Shown here one piece after another: positions 42,825-55,060 of a stretch of 64,000 nucleotides of DNA (within the stretch, counting starts at the first letter, position 1; each line of letters opens with the position of its first letter). A program made the translations under genes and the position numbers. The stretch comes from Sambucus nigra. Lineage: Eukaryota > Streptophyta > Magnoliopsida > Dipsacales > Adoxaceae. The notes beneath the pieces were generated by a model that worked only from the letters and a program-made list of their open reading frames with translations, had not been told where the DNA came from and did no database searches. The stretch spans positions 267,887,111 through 267,951,110 of the forward strand of contig OX422219.1 of NCBI GenBank assembly GCA_949130495.1, in the 5' to 3' direction.

Positions 42825-45173
42825 TGCAACACCCCGTAATTTTAATGATTTTTATATTGGGATTAATTGGGATTTATAACATTAAATTGAATAATTAATC
42901 CGGATTAAAATAAATATTAATAATTGAGACAAGTGTTAATATTTATTTGTATTGAATATTACTTTCTAAACAAGTAATAAATTGATAGAAAAGTATTATG
43001 ATTGTCGTGAGTGAGAAATACGACAATTATGGTAAATTTAATCGGGATGAGCATGTTAGTCGTGTCAGAAGTTAATTTTGAGAAATAAGAGGTTAATTCA
43101 TTTTAGATAATTATAATGTCCATTTCGAGTGCGACAGTGTGTCTAGAAGGGTGAAAATAGTTAGAATAGTGTACTCAGGGGTTCAGTTTGGGTGACGGGG
43201 TATTTTTAGGCCAAACCGGCACCTCGGAGGGGTATTTTTGTCTTTTAAAATTTTGGGGATATAGACCTACGAATTTTATAAGTGTATATCAGATTATGTG
43301 TTGGGGAAGTTAGGTTTACCAGTTACCAAACCAAATAGAGGCTATAGGAGGAGGAAGGAGAAGAATTTTAGGGAGAATCTAAGGCTTTTCCACCATTCTT
43401 GCACCACCCCCATTAAATAAATCAAAAGGAGAGGAACGCCACCCAACCACCAATCTATAGAGATTCAGACCTACATATTGAGGCCAGTGTTTATCTTGAT
43501 GATTTATGGTTTGATATGTCATCCATGTTAGAGTAGGATGTTTTCCTTATAATTTTTATGGATTTTAGCCTTAAATTGGAAGATATAACTCATGTTCTTA
43601 GGCAGGAAATTTGATAAACTTGATCCCTCTTACATCTAGTAGGAAATTCATGAATTAGTATAACAAATTTATAAAGAAATCTGGAGATTTATTGAGGTTC
43701 TTGAATAAAAAGAATAAACTAAGGTTTTTAACGTTTAAAATTGAATTAACCCAATTTGAAGTTGTTCTTTAAGGATTTTAGGATTTTATCACGTTAAAAA
43801 TCCTTTATACTTGTTGCTATGATGTTTGAGACCTTTGGTTAGGAGTTTGGGATAGTGTAATGGTGGTTTAGATGATTAAAGATGTTGAAATTCTGTAACA
43901 GTTAAAGGAAGAAGATGACACCTATTACATCAAACCGATTCGCCTCCTTTCCAAATCGAGTTGGAAAGAAATAAATTCGGACCAAGACCGAATCGATTTG
44001 GTTTCCCTGATTTGCACAGTTTTTACATTTTTACTTAGAAATCGTGGGAAATGATTGGGTTGACCTTTGAAGTAGTTCTAAATTCTAATGAGAGATATTC
44101 TAATTTTCAGCAGAGTAATGTTGGGATTGAGAATTGATACACGAAAGGAACTTAAGGCTATATCAATTAGAATTCGAAAATTTTATTGTGTCATGGAAAA
44201 TTTAAAGGATCGTATGATCATACCGGTAGGGCATGGGTGAGTTACCTACTGAAATTACTTATGGGTCAATGCGTAACCTTTCGGATAGTAGGAAACAATC
44301 GACATTATACGGTGAGAAGTATACTGGTAAAGTAATGATACATAGAATATTCGAGAGCAATATATTATGTATGGGATATCTTAGATAGGTTATGTGTATA
44401 CATATACTAAATATATGTGTATATATGGGTAGTGTGAATACCTATTGTTTGATGTATTATGTGTAAACATACCTAGTCTACTTCCTATCACGGGAGGTTT
44501 CGCGTCGAGGATAGTCTTATTCTGATGAGCCCATTGGGGGGATATTGACTTCAACCTCGGGATATAGAACTTAGTGATTTAGCACCACTTGTGTGAATAA
44601 GGGTGTAATCGGCCATTTGGGTGCGTTAGGTATGTGCATAACCCAAAGAATTAAAACTATTTCACCTTCGGTATGTGTGATTTTATTTATGGCTCGAGGG
44701 AGATTATTCGAACTGATGTCCTTATTTAGTACGTGATGTACTAGGACTTGATAACAGAGTATGCCCGCACCGCAAGTCTCCACTTGGGGGTGGTGTGTAT
44801 ATATATATAATAAGAGTGATGAAAATATATATACATTTGATTGATTCTACTACGAGTGTATTAGTAGATAATATAGATAGTGATATCTGAATTACTTAAA
44901 GCATATGAGAATTTATTCATTAACTGGTAATCCTTTAATGAATATAAAGAATTAAACAAATGTAGTATCGTATTGTATGGGAAATACAAGAATGTTGAAT
45001 GTTGAATGTTGAATTACTCCAGATAAAAAGAATTCAAATATTGACACCGGGCCATTAGGGTATTAGTAATTAATTGGATTTCGATAGTGATGATGAGAAT
45101 GAAACCATTAATGATTCCTATTTGATTTATTAATGGAATGATAACCCGATATTAGAATAGGTGGGGTTTCACA
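42825..45173 (+). repeat. 5' LTR of gypsy D
   Basis: 2349 bp, from TGCAACACCCCGTAATTTTA to GGGTTTCACA. It aligns with the 3' LTR except for a segment of about 570 bases that is absent here near 44985, where a GTTGAAT triplicate sits instead. It contains AATCGATTTGG-type boxes at 43935-44010. The small minus-strand frame at 44571-44783 is not a gene. Confidence 0.85.
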
Positions 45174-45175
45174 GA

Positions 45176-45187
45176 TGGTATCATAGC
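45176..45187 (+). other. Primer binding site of gypsy D
   Basis: TGGTATCATAGC, one base from the tRNA-Met-complementary TGGTATCAGAGC, two bases inside the LTR. Confidence 0.85.
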
Positions 45188-45779
45188 ATCAGGTTTGGTG
45201 TCCTTAGGATCTGTGCGGTGTATTGTATTTTTGTGTATCGTTATTTGATATAGAGCTGTATCATAGGATTGTTGTATTACTCTTCGTACGCACATTTATG
45301 ATCTCCTACTATTAAGTATAGTTGATACTAAACATAAGCGAGTTCGAATGGGTTTCGTATACCGAACAATATAGGGAGACCAACGAGGGCCATTAGAAGA
45401 ACTGCAAGAAGAGAGGCTCTGTAGAAGCCATAGATTATTCTGGGAATAGTGACCGTGATATGAGTCATCATGATTGTTGTTCAGGTGGTTACTGATAGGA
45501 TAAATACTAGGGTTAAGTAGTTTCCTTCAACACCATTGTAGAGAACGGCGGTGAAAATTAAAACTCACTCAGAGTAGTCGGCAAAAAGGGGGAAGTCGAA
45601 GGGACCCTTTTTGAAGAGCCATCTAGTAGGGAAGAGAGGAAGTGTGAAGGGATAAAAAATGAGATAGTCCAAAGGTAATTGCTTATGGTGGACTGTAGTC
45701 ACACTCAGGATTTAAATTTTGGTTTAAATTTTGCGTGTAGGAGCAGTTTAGCCTTTGTGGGCGATAATCACCACATATA
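45188..45779 (+). other. Leader of gypsy D
   Basis: Begins CATCAGGTTTGGTGTCCTTA, matching the leaders of E (minus, near 1010) and G (33841). It leads into decayed gag. Confidence 0.5.
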
Positions 45780-46870
45780 AGGAAGTAGATAAGGAATTAA
45801 TAGAGAATTGTTTAGCACGATTTAACCACAAGTTCTTTCATCAGCTATTCAGACGGAGATGAGAAGGATGTTTCTAGACTTTTCACAGGAGGGACGAACA
45901 GAGGCTGATTGTGATGAAGAATTCATTTATTTAAGTGAACTTTGTACCCGAGGAGGTAGGTAGTGATTAGGAAGGTTCTTAAATGTAATGATGGAGTCAG
46001 GAGTAGGAATCTCCAATATTTATGGGAAATCATTCTTGGACGACTTATGCACATGGCGTAAATGATGTCTTTTTACAATGTTTATATCAATGCTTCTATG
46101 ACAAGGGAGATAAGAGAGCTGGATAGCATAGCTAGAAGGAAAAGACTAAAATCAATTGGTGATAGTGATGCACCACAGAGGGATACCTAGTAAGGGATCC
46201 TTTTAAATGATGTAGATCAATGGAAAGTCCGATCGAGTGACGATGGATTCAATTAGGGTCGCTAAGGATAATAGTGTGTTCACAGGGCCAACAAGCCAAA
46301 GGAATAATGGGGGGTAGCTATCAGGGCCAAGACTACTAGGCTAGAGAGAAGGACAACCTTCATATGGACAGTGGGGATAGAGATAAGTGAATGAAAATAA
46401 GAGGTTTCCTATGCGTGGAGAGTAGGGCGAAATGCAGTGACCTTGTCCGCAGTGAGTAAGGGGCAGGAGCAGGATTCCAGTAGGGGAAACTATTGTAAAT
46501 CATTTTGATCGAGTTGGACAATAATTTCATGTCCAGGAGGGTTTTGGAGCACAAGTCCTATTGGAAATTAAAAGTGTGAATTTTATCTTGGGGTAAATAG
46601 GTTATGTTTTGGGTGATACGAGCACGTGAGACGGGTTTAGTGTGTATCAATAGTGTTACTGTTGTGAGTATATATTTACCATTGAGTGGCGGGGCTCTTT
46701 TGGGTTCCATCTGTAGGGGAGCGGGTGGGGACACTTAGAGGATATTTTTTAGTGGGCTGAGTCATTTCAAGAGATGATATTCAAGTATGATGTTGTCCTG
46801 TGTATGGATTTATTAGCGATGGGTTAAACGATGGTGGTTTGTTACAACAAGGCTATCATGTTCGCTATTC
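45780..46870 (+). pseudogene. Gypsy D gag and protease remnant
   Basis: Gag: traces such as FNHKFFHQLF and FSQEGRTEADCDEEFIYLSE (45820-45950) correspond to the retrotransposon gag core. A zinc-knuckle remnant lies near 46597-46640 (CFG, stop, YEHV), with its last Cys lost. Protease: 46789-46824 encodes DVVLCMDLLAMG, the counterpart of the VILGMDWL motif that ends the gypsy protease. Stops and shifts are everywhere, so no product is made. Confidence 0.65.
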
Positions 46871-49200
46871 TAGGAAAGGATGTGTTACGTGCAGGAGGGT
46901 GAGTTACCGTTTATATTACATGGTGGAGGAGACTTTAGAGGTTATAGTCATCTAATTATATTCAATCCCAGTGTATAGGGAGTATACTGACATGATTTGG
47001 GGTATATTAAGTTTACTGTAAAGCAGAGAAATTTGTCTTGTTATCAACTTAGCACTCAAAAACTAGTAATAGTGAGGTATAACTCCTTTAGTCATGTGGG
47101 AGTGGATAGTTAAACTGGTACATCTAGGGATAGGATTCTTGGATATTCTGGTTATGTGCATAGAAATTGTGGATCTCGATGACCGACACTGTTAGTACTA
47201 GTGTATCAAGAGGGTTCCTTAATTATATTTCGCTTGCAAGAAATCCCACGCATGAATCCCAACGAATGTCGAGAGTTGAGAGATGAGTTGGTCACTAGGG
47301 CATGAGTTTATCACTTTTGTTATTACACGTGTATGTGGGTGAAAGAATGAGCTGAGAGCTATTCTATGATATAAGACATGTAGAGTCGATTAGTGCTTTG
47401 TGGGAAGCACCGGGGAAAACCTTTTGCACCACTAGTTGATGGATGGGGAAGTATCGGAGAGGAGTTAAATCATTTTAGTAGGTTAACTAAGGCTAGCCAT
47501 ACGATATAGACACACTGAGAATGCTGGTCATACTTGAGATAAGTATGTTATATGTGGAGCGTTAGAGATAATTGTTCAGTTGTGCAGGAGATATATGGTG
47601 TATGGGAGCCCTAGTCTATTAGACTTCCGGTATTTTCTATGATAAGGAGGCTTATAAATATGTTGTAAATGTATCTGTGGGACTGTTAAAAAAACAAGTG
47701 GAAATATAGGAGAGGCTGAGCCTCCTTCAAGGAAGGGAGATAGTCTGAATCTGTGTATGTCATGAGAAAAATACCACAACTGAGGTGAGTTGAAAAGTGA
47801 GTCAAAATACGTTGGGAACAAATGGAGTCTAACCTAGTTGAATGTGTAGAGTGTTACACGCGTAGATAGGTTATTAAAAATCTAATAGATGTAAAAGGGC
47901 GTAGGAAGTGCGCAGTTTTGGAGCAAACGCATGAGCCATAATTTTTGTATATCTCAGAATAAGGGGAGTAAGATGTTCCACGTGAAGTGTGATATTGAGT
48001 GTGTTGATTTCGGGTTGAGTAGTGAAGTTGTCTCCAAGTGGGCCACTCTAAAAAGGAAAAATGTTGGTACGATACTACCGACCCAAATGTTGTGATATAT
48101 TGTTGATGATTCCAGGGACGGAATGGATACGCAAATTGACAAAGTTCATTATTGGATTGTTAAGGATCGCGGCGAGGGCAAGATTTTATTTGCTTGTGAA
48201 GTGAATTATTCAGGAACAAAAATAATTGTCATTAGTTTGGAGTGTGTTATATTATTGGGCAGTGTGCCCAACATGTGATTAAACATAAAAATGAATCGGC
48301 ACAAGTTGCCGCCTAATAATGTTGCAAATCAAGATAAGACCCTTGAGTCCCACCTCGAATAGGGATTATTAGGAGGCAATGGGTGGAGGATTTGATCCAT
48401 GAGCTAGGTGTGTCAACTATAGGCTAATGGATAGTCGGGAGGGGTGACATGGAATGTGGCATAATGCGAGGATGCATATCTTAGACTTTTGGAGTAATTA
48501 CAAATATTAACTACAATAGGTAGGGTTGCATGTGATTACTCATGGTGGGATATGAACTACATTTTTGTTAGTTGGAAAGAGGAATAACAAGTTTCTTAAT
48601 CCTAGAGTGATTCATGGTCCGTCGACTCGGATTAAATAAATCCACATCCTTTTTGTATAGTTTAAAAACGTAGTGAGAATAATTTGATGAGAACCAAAGT
48701 TTTGAGGCTTAACATGAGTAGTTAGGGATTACAGAGGGTGAACTTCATGAGGAGAGATGGATTGGTACGACTATAAAGGAAATTGGTATGTATAGAAGTG
48801 AGATCTTTTCCAACATATAGATTATAGAGAAAGTTAAGTATATGCTCATCTTTTAAGACATTGTGATCTAATTCACGATAGTTTTGTGCGTCATTATATA
48901 AGTGAGACCTTAAGAACAAAGGAATATATTGGTACGTAAGGTCTTGAATAAACTTGTTGTTAATCGAGGATTATAATCATCAGACCTTCAAATTGAAATG
49001 ATACCATTGGTGTATGTATAGTGGAAAAACAAACGATTATTACGATGAAATTTTGAATACATTCGAATCCAGTTGGGTGCAAGAATCTGAGGTGATATTA
49101 TGGGGCATCATAATGCCGACGAGTATATTTTGAAGCGAGAAGATGAGATGCGTGACAAATATCTAGAGTTATTCATACTAGGTATTTCCTTTTCTCGAAT
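46871..49200 (+). pseudogene. Gypsy D pol remnant (integrase end visible)
   Basis: RT and RNase H should follow the protease, but I could not recognise them, and the distance to the integrase traces is too short for intact versions. The integrase end is clear: 49120-49174 encodes KREDEMRDKYLELF, matching the tail of chromovirus-type integrases (EDEMR.KYP.LF). Traces of the core (IVKDRGEGKILF near 48160) also fit. The conserved 56-bp block lies at 47201-47256. Minus-strand frames here are accidental. Confidence 0.6.
47201..47256 (+). repeat. Conserved 56-bp block, copy in gypsy D
   Basis: GTGTATCAAGAGGGTTCC, AT-rich middle, then GAAATCCCACGCATGAA. It lies inside the pol region, unlike the leader position in E and G. 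It is preceded by GATCTCGATGACCGAC as in the J and J' copies. Confidence 0.75.
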
Positions 49201-49220
49201 TTCAGGATAAAATTCCGTCA

Positions 49221-49233
49221 TTAGGGGGAAGTA
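49221..49233 (+). other. Polypurine tract of gypsy D
   Basis: TTAGGGGGAAGTA directly before the 3' LTR start TGTAACGCCCCGTAATTTTA. Confidence 0.8.
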
Positions 49234-49414
49234 TGTAACGCCCCGTAATTTTAATGATTTTTATATTCGATTTAATTGGGATTTATTAATTTACATTGAG
49301 TCATGAATTTGGACTAAAATAAATATTAATTAGCGAGACAAGGGTTAATATTTATTGTTATCGAATATTACTATGTGAATAAGTAATGAATTGATAAGAA
49401 AGTATTATGATTGT
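49234..49414 (+). repeat. 3' LTR of gypsy D, left part
   Basis: First 181 bases of the 3' LTR, ending in ATTGT, the left target duplication of SIRE element C. Continues at 60908. Confidence 0.88.
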
Positions 49415-50683
49415 TGTAAGGACAAATTTCCAATCGAGTCATTTGTAGTATTGGCTATATTCCGTTGGACAAAACATTTTTTGGTTCTATCGAGTCATTC
49501 ATCTATCACCTGTGAAGAATTTGGGCATCCAGTCTTTCGTACATCATCAAATCCTTTCACATGATCCTTTCCCAAAGGTATATGATCGAAATGTGTTTTT
49601 ATGTGTTGGAGATAGACTTTAATTTAATTAAAATAATTATGCTAGTTTTTCCAATTAATTTTAATCATTTAGAATTTAGAATTTTCGTTCGAAATTAGCC
49701 CAGGTCATTCGAACGACCTGGTTTGAACGACCCTATTTGAACAATGTTTCTAACATACATATTGCCAAAATGTTCCAAAATTTCGTTAGAAGTTTCGTTA
49801 GAAATATCATTGGAATGAATATGTTTTAACTAAATTCTAACAACTTCCTTTGTTAATTGTCTGAAATTTCGTTAGTATCTCGTTCGAACATAGTCATTCG
49901 AAAGACCTCGTTTGAACGAGCTGTGTAAGTTTTGAATTTTTTTTTAATTTTCAACAATTTTTTTAGGAACTATTTTATGATCCACTACTTCTCTCATATC
50001 TTTAAAGTGGATGAAAATAACAGTTTTTCAGATGGAACTTGCATTTTTGAAGATAAAATTCATATCATGCTTTTTATGAAAAACTCTCTCCAATACATAT
50101 CATTTTGAGTGAACATGTTGAATTACCAAAACCCCATATTTTCTACATTTCTTTCATCATAGATGTATGCGGTGGAATTCTGCATCCTTGTTGATTGGAG
50201 ACGGTTCTTTGGGCTTCGATGGATATCGAGACACGAGAAGTGTTGTACAATGCCTTAGAGCTTCGCGTACTACAAATGGAGGTAGAAGAGATGGCATCAA
50301 CAAGTATTAGTGAGTCAAGTCTGTAAGTCTTTTGAGTCTCTTTGTAAAACCATATTTGTAGTGGATTTGTCTAGGCCCAGCCGTCCGAGGTTTTTCCCAT
50401 TTAGGTTTTCCTCCTACATCGGCGTGTTTTGTTTGTCGTTGTCTATTTCATATCGTAAAAATCACCTAGATGTATGTGTAGGCTAAAAAGACAAAATTTG
50501 GCTTAAATTATAACTCTGGCTTAATTTGATATTTCCCACCCCCTTACTTGATAATTGTGCTTGCTCACGTAGGAATTAGCAAAGAATATCTAAAATTGAA
50601 ATATCTACCTTTGTTTAATTTTATATTTTTGTGGAGTGTGTATTCAACGAAATACTTTATGTCTATATAACCTTGCCACTTCA
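49415..50683 (+). repeat. 5' LTR of SIRE element C
   Basis: 1269 bp. Between 49690 and 49925 it holds about ten words of the type TCATTCGAACGACC, TTTCGTTAGAA and TCGTTCGAACA, several of them palindromic around TTCGAA. Confidence 0.9.
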
Positions 50684-50686
50684 AAT

Positions 50687-50698
50687 TGGTATTATAGC
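50687..50698 (+). other. Primer binding site of SIRE element C
   Basis: TGGTATTATAGC, a degenerate form of TGGTATCAGAGC, just inside the 5' LTR. Confidence 0.8.
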
Positions 50699-50719
50699 TA
50701 GTCTCTTTAAGTTATTTAG

Positions 50720-51950
50720 ATGAATCCGGGAGGTTATATGGAAAGTTTTTCTTCGAATATACCACCTATGTTTGATGGAACTAACTACACTTATTTGAAA
50801 TCGCGTATGAAATCAGCCTTAAAATCTATTGATGAGCGTGTTTGGGTTGCTGTTGAAAGAGGATGGTACCCTCCTAATATGATTCTTGATGATGAAATTG
50901 TTTTAAAACCTGTAGAGAATTGGAGTGAGGATGAATTGAAATTCTGTAACTTTAACTCTAAAGGTTTAAATTCATTATTTAGTGTTGTGACTTCTGAGGA
51001 GTTTCGTCGTATCATGAGTTGTGAAACTTCTAAGAATGCTTGGAACATTCTACAAGTCACTTATGAGGGAACGAGTTCGGTTAAAGAATGTAAACTTCAA
51101 AACTTAACCACTCAATTTTATACCATCACCGTGAAAGAAAGTGACACATTTGATGAATTCTATCCCCGTATTTTGATATTGTTAATTCATGTTTCAACGT
51201 AAGTGATAAAATTCTGGAAAATCATGTAGTTAAGAATATTCTTAAATATTTTCCTAAGCGTTTCATCCGAAAATTCACGGTTCTTAATTCTTTAGGAAAG
51301 TTAAATTCATTAAAACTCGAAGAGCTTGTAGGCAATCTCCAAACATATGAATTAAACATGTTTCCTAAAGATATTAAAACAAAAGATAAGGGAGTAGCCT
51401 TAAAAGCTAAGAAAGAATAATTATTTGAATTCGAAGAGTTCGACATGGATCTTGATGATATAGCCTTATTCGCTAAAAAATTTAAAAAGTTTCTCAAGTT
51501 TAAAAAGCAAATTCTAAGTTTCAAAAACCTAAATTTGAGAAAAACAAAAATAAGGAGAGTAGGAGTTTTAATAATCAGGAACAAAAGAAGTTTAAAAATG
51601 ATAACTCTAAAAAAGACAACTTCAAAAAGGATGATTCAGAGAGATGCTTTGAGTGTGAGGGACGAGGTCATAGAGCGTATGAGTGCCCTACTAAGCTTAA
51701 GAGACAAGGTAAATAAAAAGTCGTTTATAATGATACTCTTAGCGATAGTGAAATTGAGTATGATGATTTCGTTGATTCCGTTCCTTCTAGAAAAAACTTC
51801 ATTGCCTTTATAACGATTCATGCTAGAAATCCAAGTGAGTCACATCCTAATGGTTACAATTCTGAGCATGATCGTGAGGTTGTATCCATTCACTCAGCCA
51901 GTAGTGATGAAAAACGAAGTGAGAGTGATGTAGATGAGAGTGAATTGTAA
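50720..51950 (+). pseudogene. SIRE gag
   Basis: Starts MNPGGYMESFSSNIPPMFDG at 50720. The first 160 codons match the copia gag domain (UBN2 type): YTYLKSRMKSALKSIDERVW, KGLNSLFSVVTSEEFRRIMS and AWNILQVTYEGTSSVKECKL. A shift near 51190 moves the reading to FNVSDKILENHVVKNILKYF and LEELVGNLQTYELNMFPKD. A stop at 51418 and a further shift follow. A complete CCHC zinc knuckle (CFEC...GHRAYEC) lies at 51645-51686, then an acidic tail. Gag builds the particle and binds the RNA; here it cannot be made as one protein. Confidence 0.9.
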
Positions 51951-52717
51951 TCCGCTTATTATGAACTACACACTGAGTATCTACATATTTAAAAGCTAAA
52001 TAAATGTTTAAATTTTAAAGTGTTAAATTTAGAAAAGGAGTTGAAAATCTTCAAGGAGAAGGAGGCTTTAGTTAGTCAAGTAGAGCCTATAAACATTTCT
52101 CTTTGTGAGAATCTTATTTTTGTGAGTAAAGAAAAATGTGATTTGACAGATTCTCTAGCTTGTGTTAGCAAAGATCTTCATGAATCCTTGGAGATTGGAA
52201 AACTCTTAAAGAAAAAATTTTCAATCTTAAGAAAGATCTTGAGTCCTCTCGAGAAGTCAAAGTCACACTTGAAGATAATTCAAGAAGAATGGGAAAATTA
52301 TTTATAGGTCAAGTTTTAGGGTATAAGGAGAAAGGTTACCAAGAGAGAAAAGATGGAGAGTCATCCAATGCTAAATACGAACTCGTAGCTAAGTTTGTTA
52401 GCAAAACAAACCCTCCTAAACCTTATCTACCTAAAATAACCCCACCCAAGTAAACACAGAAAGTGACTTCAAAACAACCCTATGTGTGTAGTTATTATCA
52501 CAAACGGGGATACCTTAGAGATTTTTGTTACAAAGTTGGGAAGAACTCTTATTATCACTATCGCCCCTTAGCTAGCCGTAAAACCCAAGTTGAGTATCTA
52601 GTCAATACATCCAAAGAATTAATGGAAGAGTTTATATGATTCTCTACGCGCCAATAAAATCATTCCAACCAAAAGACTAGAGTCAACAAAGGAAAGAGTA
52701 CAACTCAAGCTTGGTTT
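51951..52717 (+). pseudogene. SIRE gag C-terminal coiled-coil region
   Basis: SIRE gags have a long helical C-terminal part. The frame 52020-52307 (LNLEKELKIFKEKEALVSQV...VSKDLHESLEIGKLLKKKF) fits with heptad-like charged helices. A frame near 52480-52600 has CSYYHKRGYLRDFCYKVG, probably a second, altered zinc knuckle (SYYHKRGYLRDFC has lost one Cys position). Several stops separate the parts. Confidence 0.6.
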
Positions 52718-53116
52718 ATGAAAGATGAGACCAATAAAGCTTTTGGTGTTCATGTTTCAATTAAGGCTCAAAATACCTCCCAATGGTATTTTGATAGTGG
52801 ATGTTCGAGACAAATGGCAAGTGATAAATCTCTTTTTACTACACTTGAAAACTATAAAGATGGTAAAGTCACCTTTCGCGATGGAAGTAAGTCTCGAATC
52901 ATGGGAAGAGCCACCATAGAGGTTTTTAGTTTTCCAAAGCTAGAAAATGTCCTTTGTGTTGATGGAATCAAAGCCAATTTTATAAGCATTAGCCAATTAT
53001 GCGACGACAACCTTGATTCTAAATTTAGTCAATCAGAGTGCACCGTTTATAATAAATCGGGTGAGGCTATTTTACAAGGTGTGAGGACTAATGATAATTT
53101 TTATGGAATTATTTAA
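52718..53116 (+). pseudogene. Copia protease region
   Basis: Open for 132 codons. It carries WYFDSGCSRQMASDKSLFTT, the copia aspartic protease motif W-x-x-DSG with the catalytic Asp intact, followed by VTFRDGSKSRIMGRATIEVF and LENVLCVDGIKANFISISQL. The usual HM after SGCSR is QM here. The enzyme would cut the gag-pol polyprotein. Confidence 0.85.
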
Positions 53117-53960
53117 AATTCCTCCTTTGTTTGCAATAGTGCCAGTGTCTCGTCTGCCGATCTTTGGCATCAACGGTAAGGTCAGGTCAACTTTAGAGAT
53201 ATCGATCATCTAGTTAGGAAATACCTAGTTCGAGGCTTACCATCCTTAGGAAAACCAACCTCCTCAATTTGCAGACCTTATCAACTAGGAAAACAAATCA
53301 AGAGACCTCATAGAAAGTTGAACATTATAACCATCTCTCGTGTCTTAGAATTAATTCACATGGACTTTATGGGTCCCACTCATACCGAGAGTATATGAGG
53401 AAAGAGATATATCTTAGTGATGGTAGATGGCTTTTCCAGATACTCTATAGTAGGATTTCTAAGAGAAAGGTCTGATAGTGTTGAATTTTTAATGTTTAAA
53501 TGTTGATTCCTTCAAAATCAACACGGTGTTACCATAAATCCCTTTAGTAGTGATAATGGAACTGAATTTAAGGAATCCGGTGTGAATTCTTTTTCTGATG
53601 AATTTGATATTAAGCATGATTTCTTGGTCATTCGAACCCCACAACAAAATGGTATTATTAAGACAAAGAATAGAACGATCCAAGAAATGGCTAGATCGAT
53701 GATCCTTGGTAGGAAAGTGCCTCATAGGTTTGGGGCATAGGCAGTTAGCACCTCTTGTCACACCGTGAATATGGTATACTTACGTCCTAATCCTAACAAA
53801 AATCCATATGAGTTGTGGACTTGAAAAAACCATATCTAGCAAATTTTAGAGTCTTTGGGAGTCCTTCTTACATCCATAGGGATAGAGAGCTTTTAGGTAA
53901 ATTTGACTCGAGGAGTGATGAAGGTATTTTCTTAGGTGATTCTTAAAATATTCGAGCTTT
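53117..53960 (+). pseudogene. Copia integrase region
   Basis: GAG-pre-integrase part: LWHQR (53164), then NFRDIDHLVRKYLVRGLPSL and an altered zinc finger (CRPYQLGKQ). Core: LIHMDFMGPTHTES with the first catalytic Asp, RYILVMVDGFSRYS, then SDNGTEF with the second, and TPQQNGIIKTKNRTIQEMAR, where the catalytic Glu appears replaced by Lys (usual form GVVERKNR). Stops at several points, for example at 53397. The enzyme would join the DNA copy to the host genome; this one is dead. Confidence 0.85.
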
Positions 53961-54319
53961 AAGAGTTTACAACTTAGTGAGTTTTAAAGTTATGGAATCA
54001 ATATATGTAGTCACAAAAGATGATGCTCCAGCTACATGTGTTAATGAAGAGGAAGATTCCCCCTGTGAGTGTGATGCACCCCCCGATGTTGAAAACATTG
54101 AGTCGCATAATGAATCAGTGGACCCCATAATTAAAACAAAGGATCCTTCTCCATGGGTTCGTAAAAGTCACGTCCCCTCCTAAATTATAGGAAATCACGA
54201 ATTAGGTGTTAAGACTAGGGCACAACTAGAAAATGAGGTTACTTATCTGTGTTATACCTCTAAAGTTGAACCTAAAATTTTTAAATAAGCATTAAAAAGA
54301 TGAACATCGAATAAATGCC
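53961..54319 (+). pseudogene. Integrase-RT linker of SIRE C
   Basis: Open piece 53977-54183 (SFKVMESIYVVTKDDAPATC, acidic tail) is the variable hinge after the integrase, matching the VVFDD-type segment of SIRE pol. A stop at 54181 and a shift precede the RT. Confidence 0.65.
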
Positions 54320-55060
54320 ATGCAAGAAGAGTTGTTTCATATTATGAAAAATGATGTTTGGGAATTAGTCCCTAGGCCTACTAATACTAACGTCATTGGT
54401 ACCAAATGGATTTTTAAAAATAAAATTGATGAAAATGGTGTCATTGTTTGTAACAAAGCTAGGTTAGTTGCCCAAGGATACACCCAAATAAAAGGTGTTG
54501 ACTTTGATGAGACTTTTTCTCCATTTGCTAGGTTAGAATCGATACATCTTTTACTAGACATAACATGTCATCTTATATCAAATGGATGTCAAAAGGGCAT
54601 TTTTAAACAGTATCCTTCAGGAGGAACTCTATGTTGAACAACCTAATGGGTTTGAGGATCCTAAGTATCCTAGGCATGTCTTGTTTTTGAAGAAAACGTT
54701 ATATGGTTTGAAAGAAGCACCCATGCTTGTATGAGAGGCTCACCCCTTATCTCCTTTCTCGTGGTTTTTTGAGAGGGGGAATAGATATGACATTATTTGT
54801 TCATCGATATGGGAATACAATCTTAGTTGCCCAAGTGTATGTCGACGAAATATTTTCTGGATCTACATGTGATAAACATACTCAACTCTTTTCAAATTAA
54901 ATGCAAGATGAATTTGATATGAGTATGGTCGGTGAAATTACTTTCTTTTTAGGTCTTCAAGTGCGTCAACTCGACAACAAGATATTTTTGTACCAAAATA
55001 AGTATGCTAAAGACCTTGTGAAGAAATTTAATCTATAATTCTCTAAACATGCACGTACTC
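54320..55060 (+). pseudogene. Copia reverse transcriptase, catalytic site altered
   Basis: Begins MQEELFHIMKNDVWELVPRP, then VIGTKWIFKNKIDENGVIVC, NKARLVAQGYTQIKGVDFDE and TFSPFARLESIHLLL, the classical copia RT start. After a shift near 54595, [20 protein letters not shown] and LYGLKEAP continue it. The active-site box at 54838-54849 reads YVDE instead of YVDD. The later part (FLGLQVRQLDNKIFLYQNKY) is also in pieces. RT copies the RNA to DNA; stops and the D-to-E change rule out activity. Confidence 0.88.
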
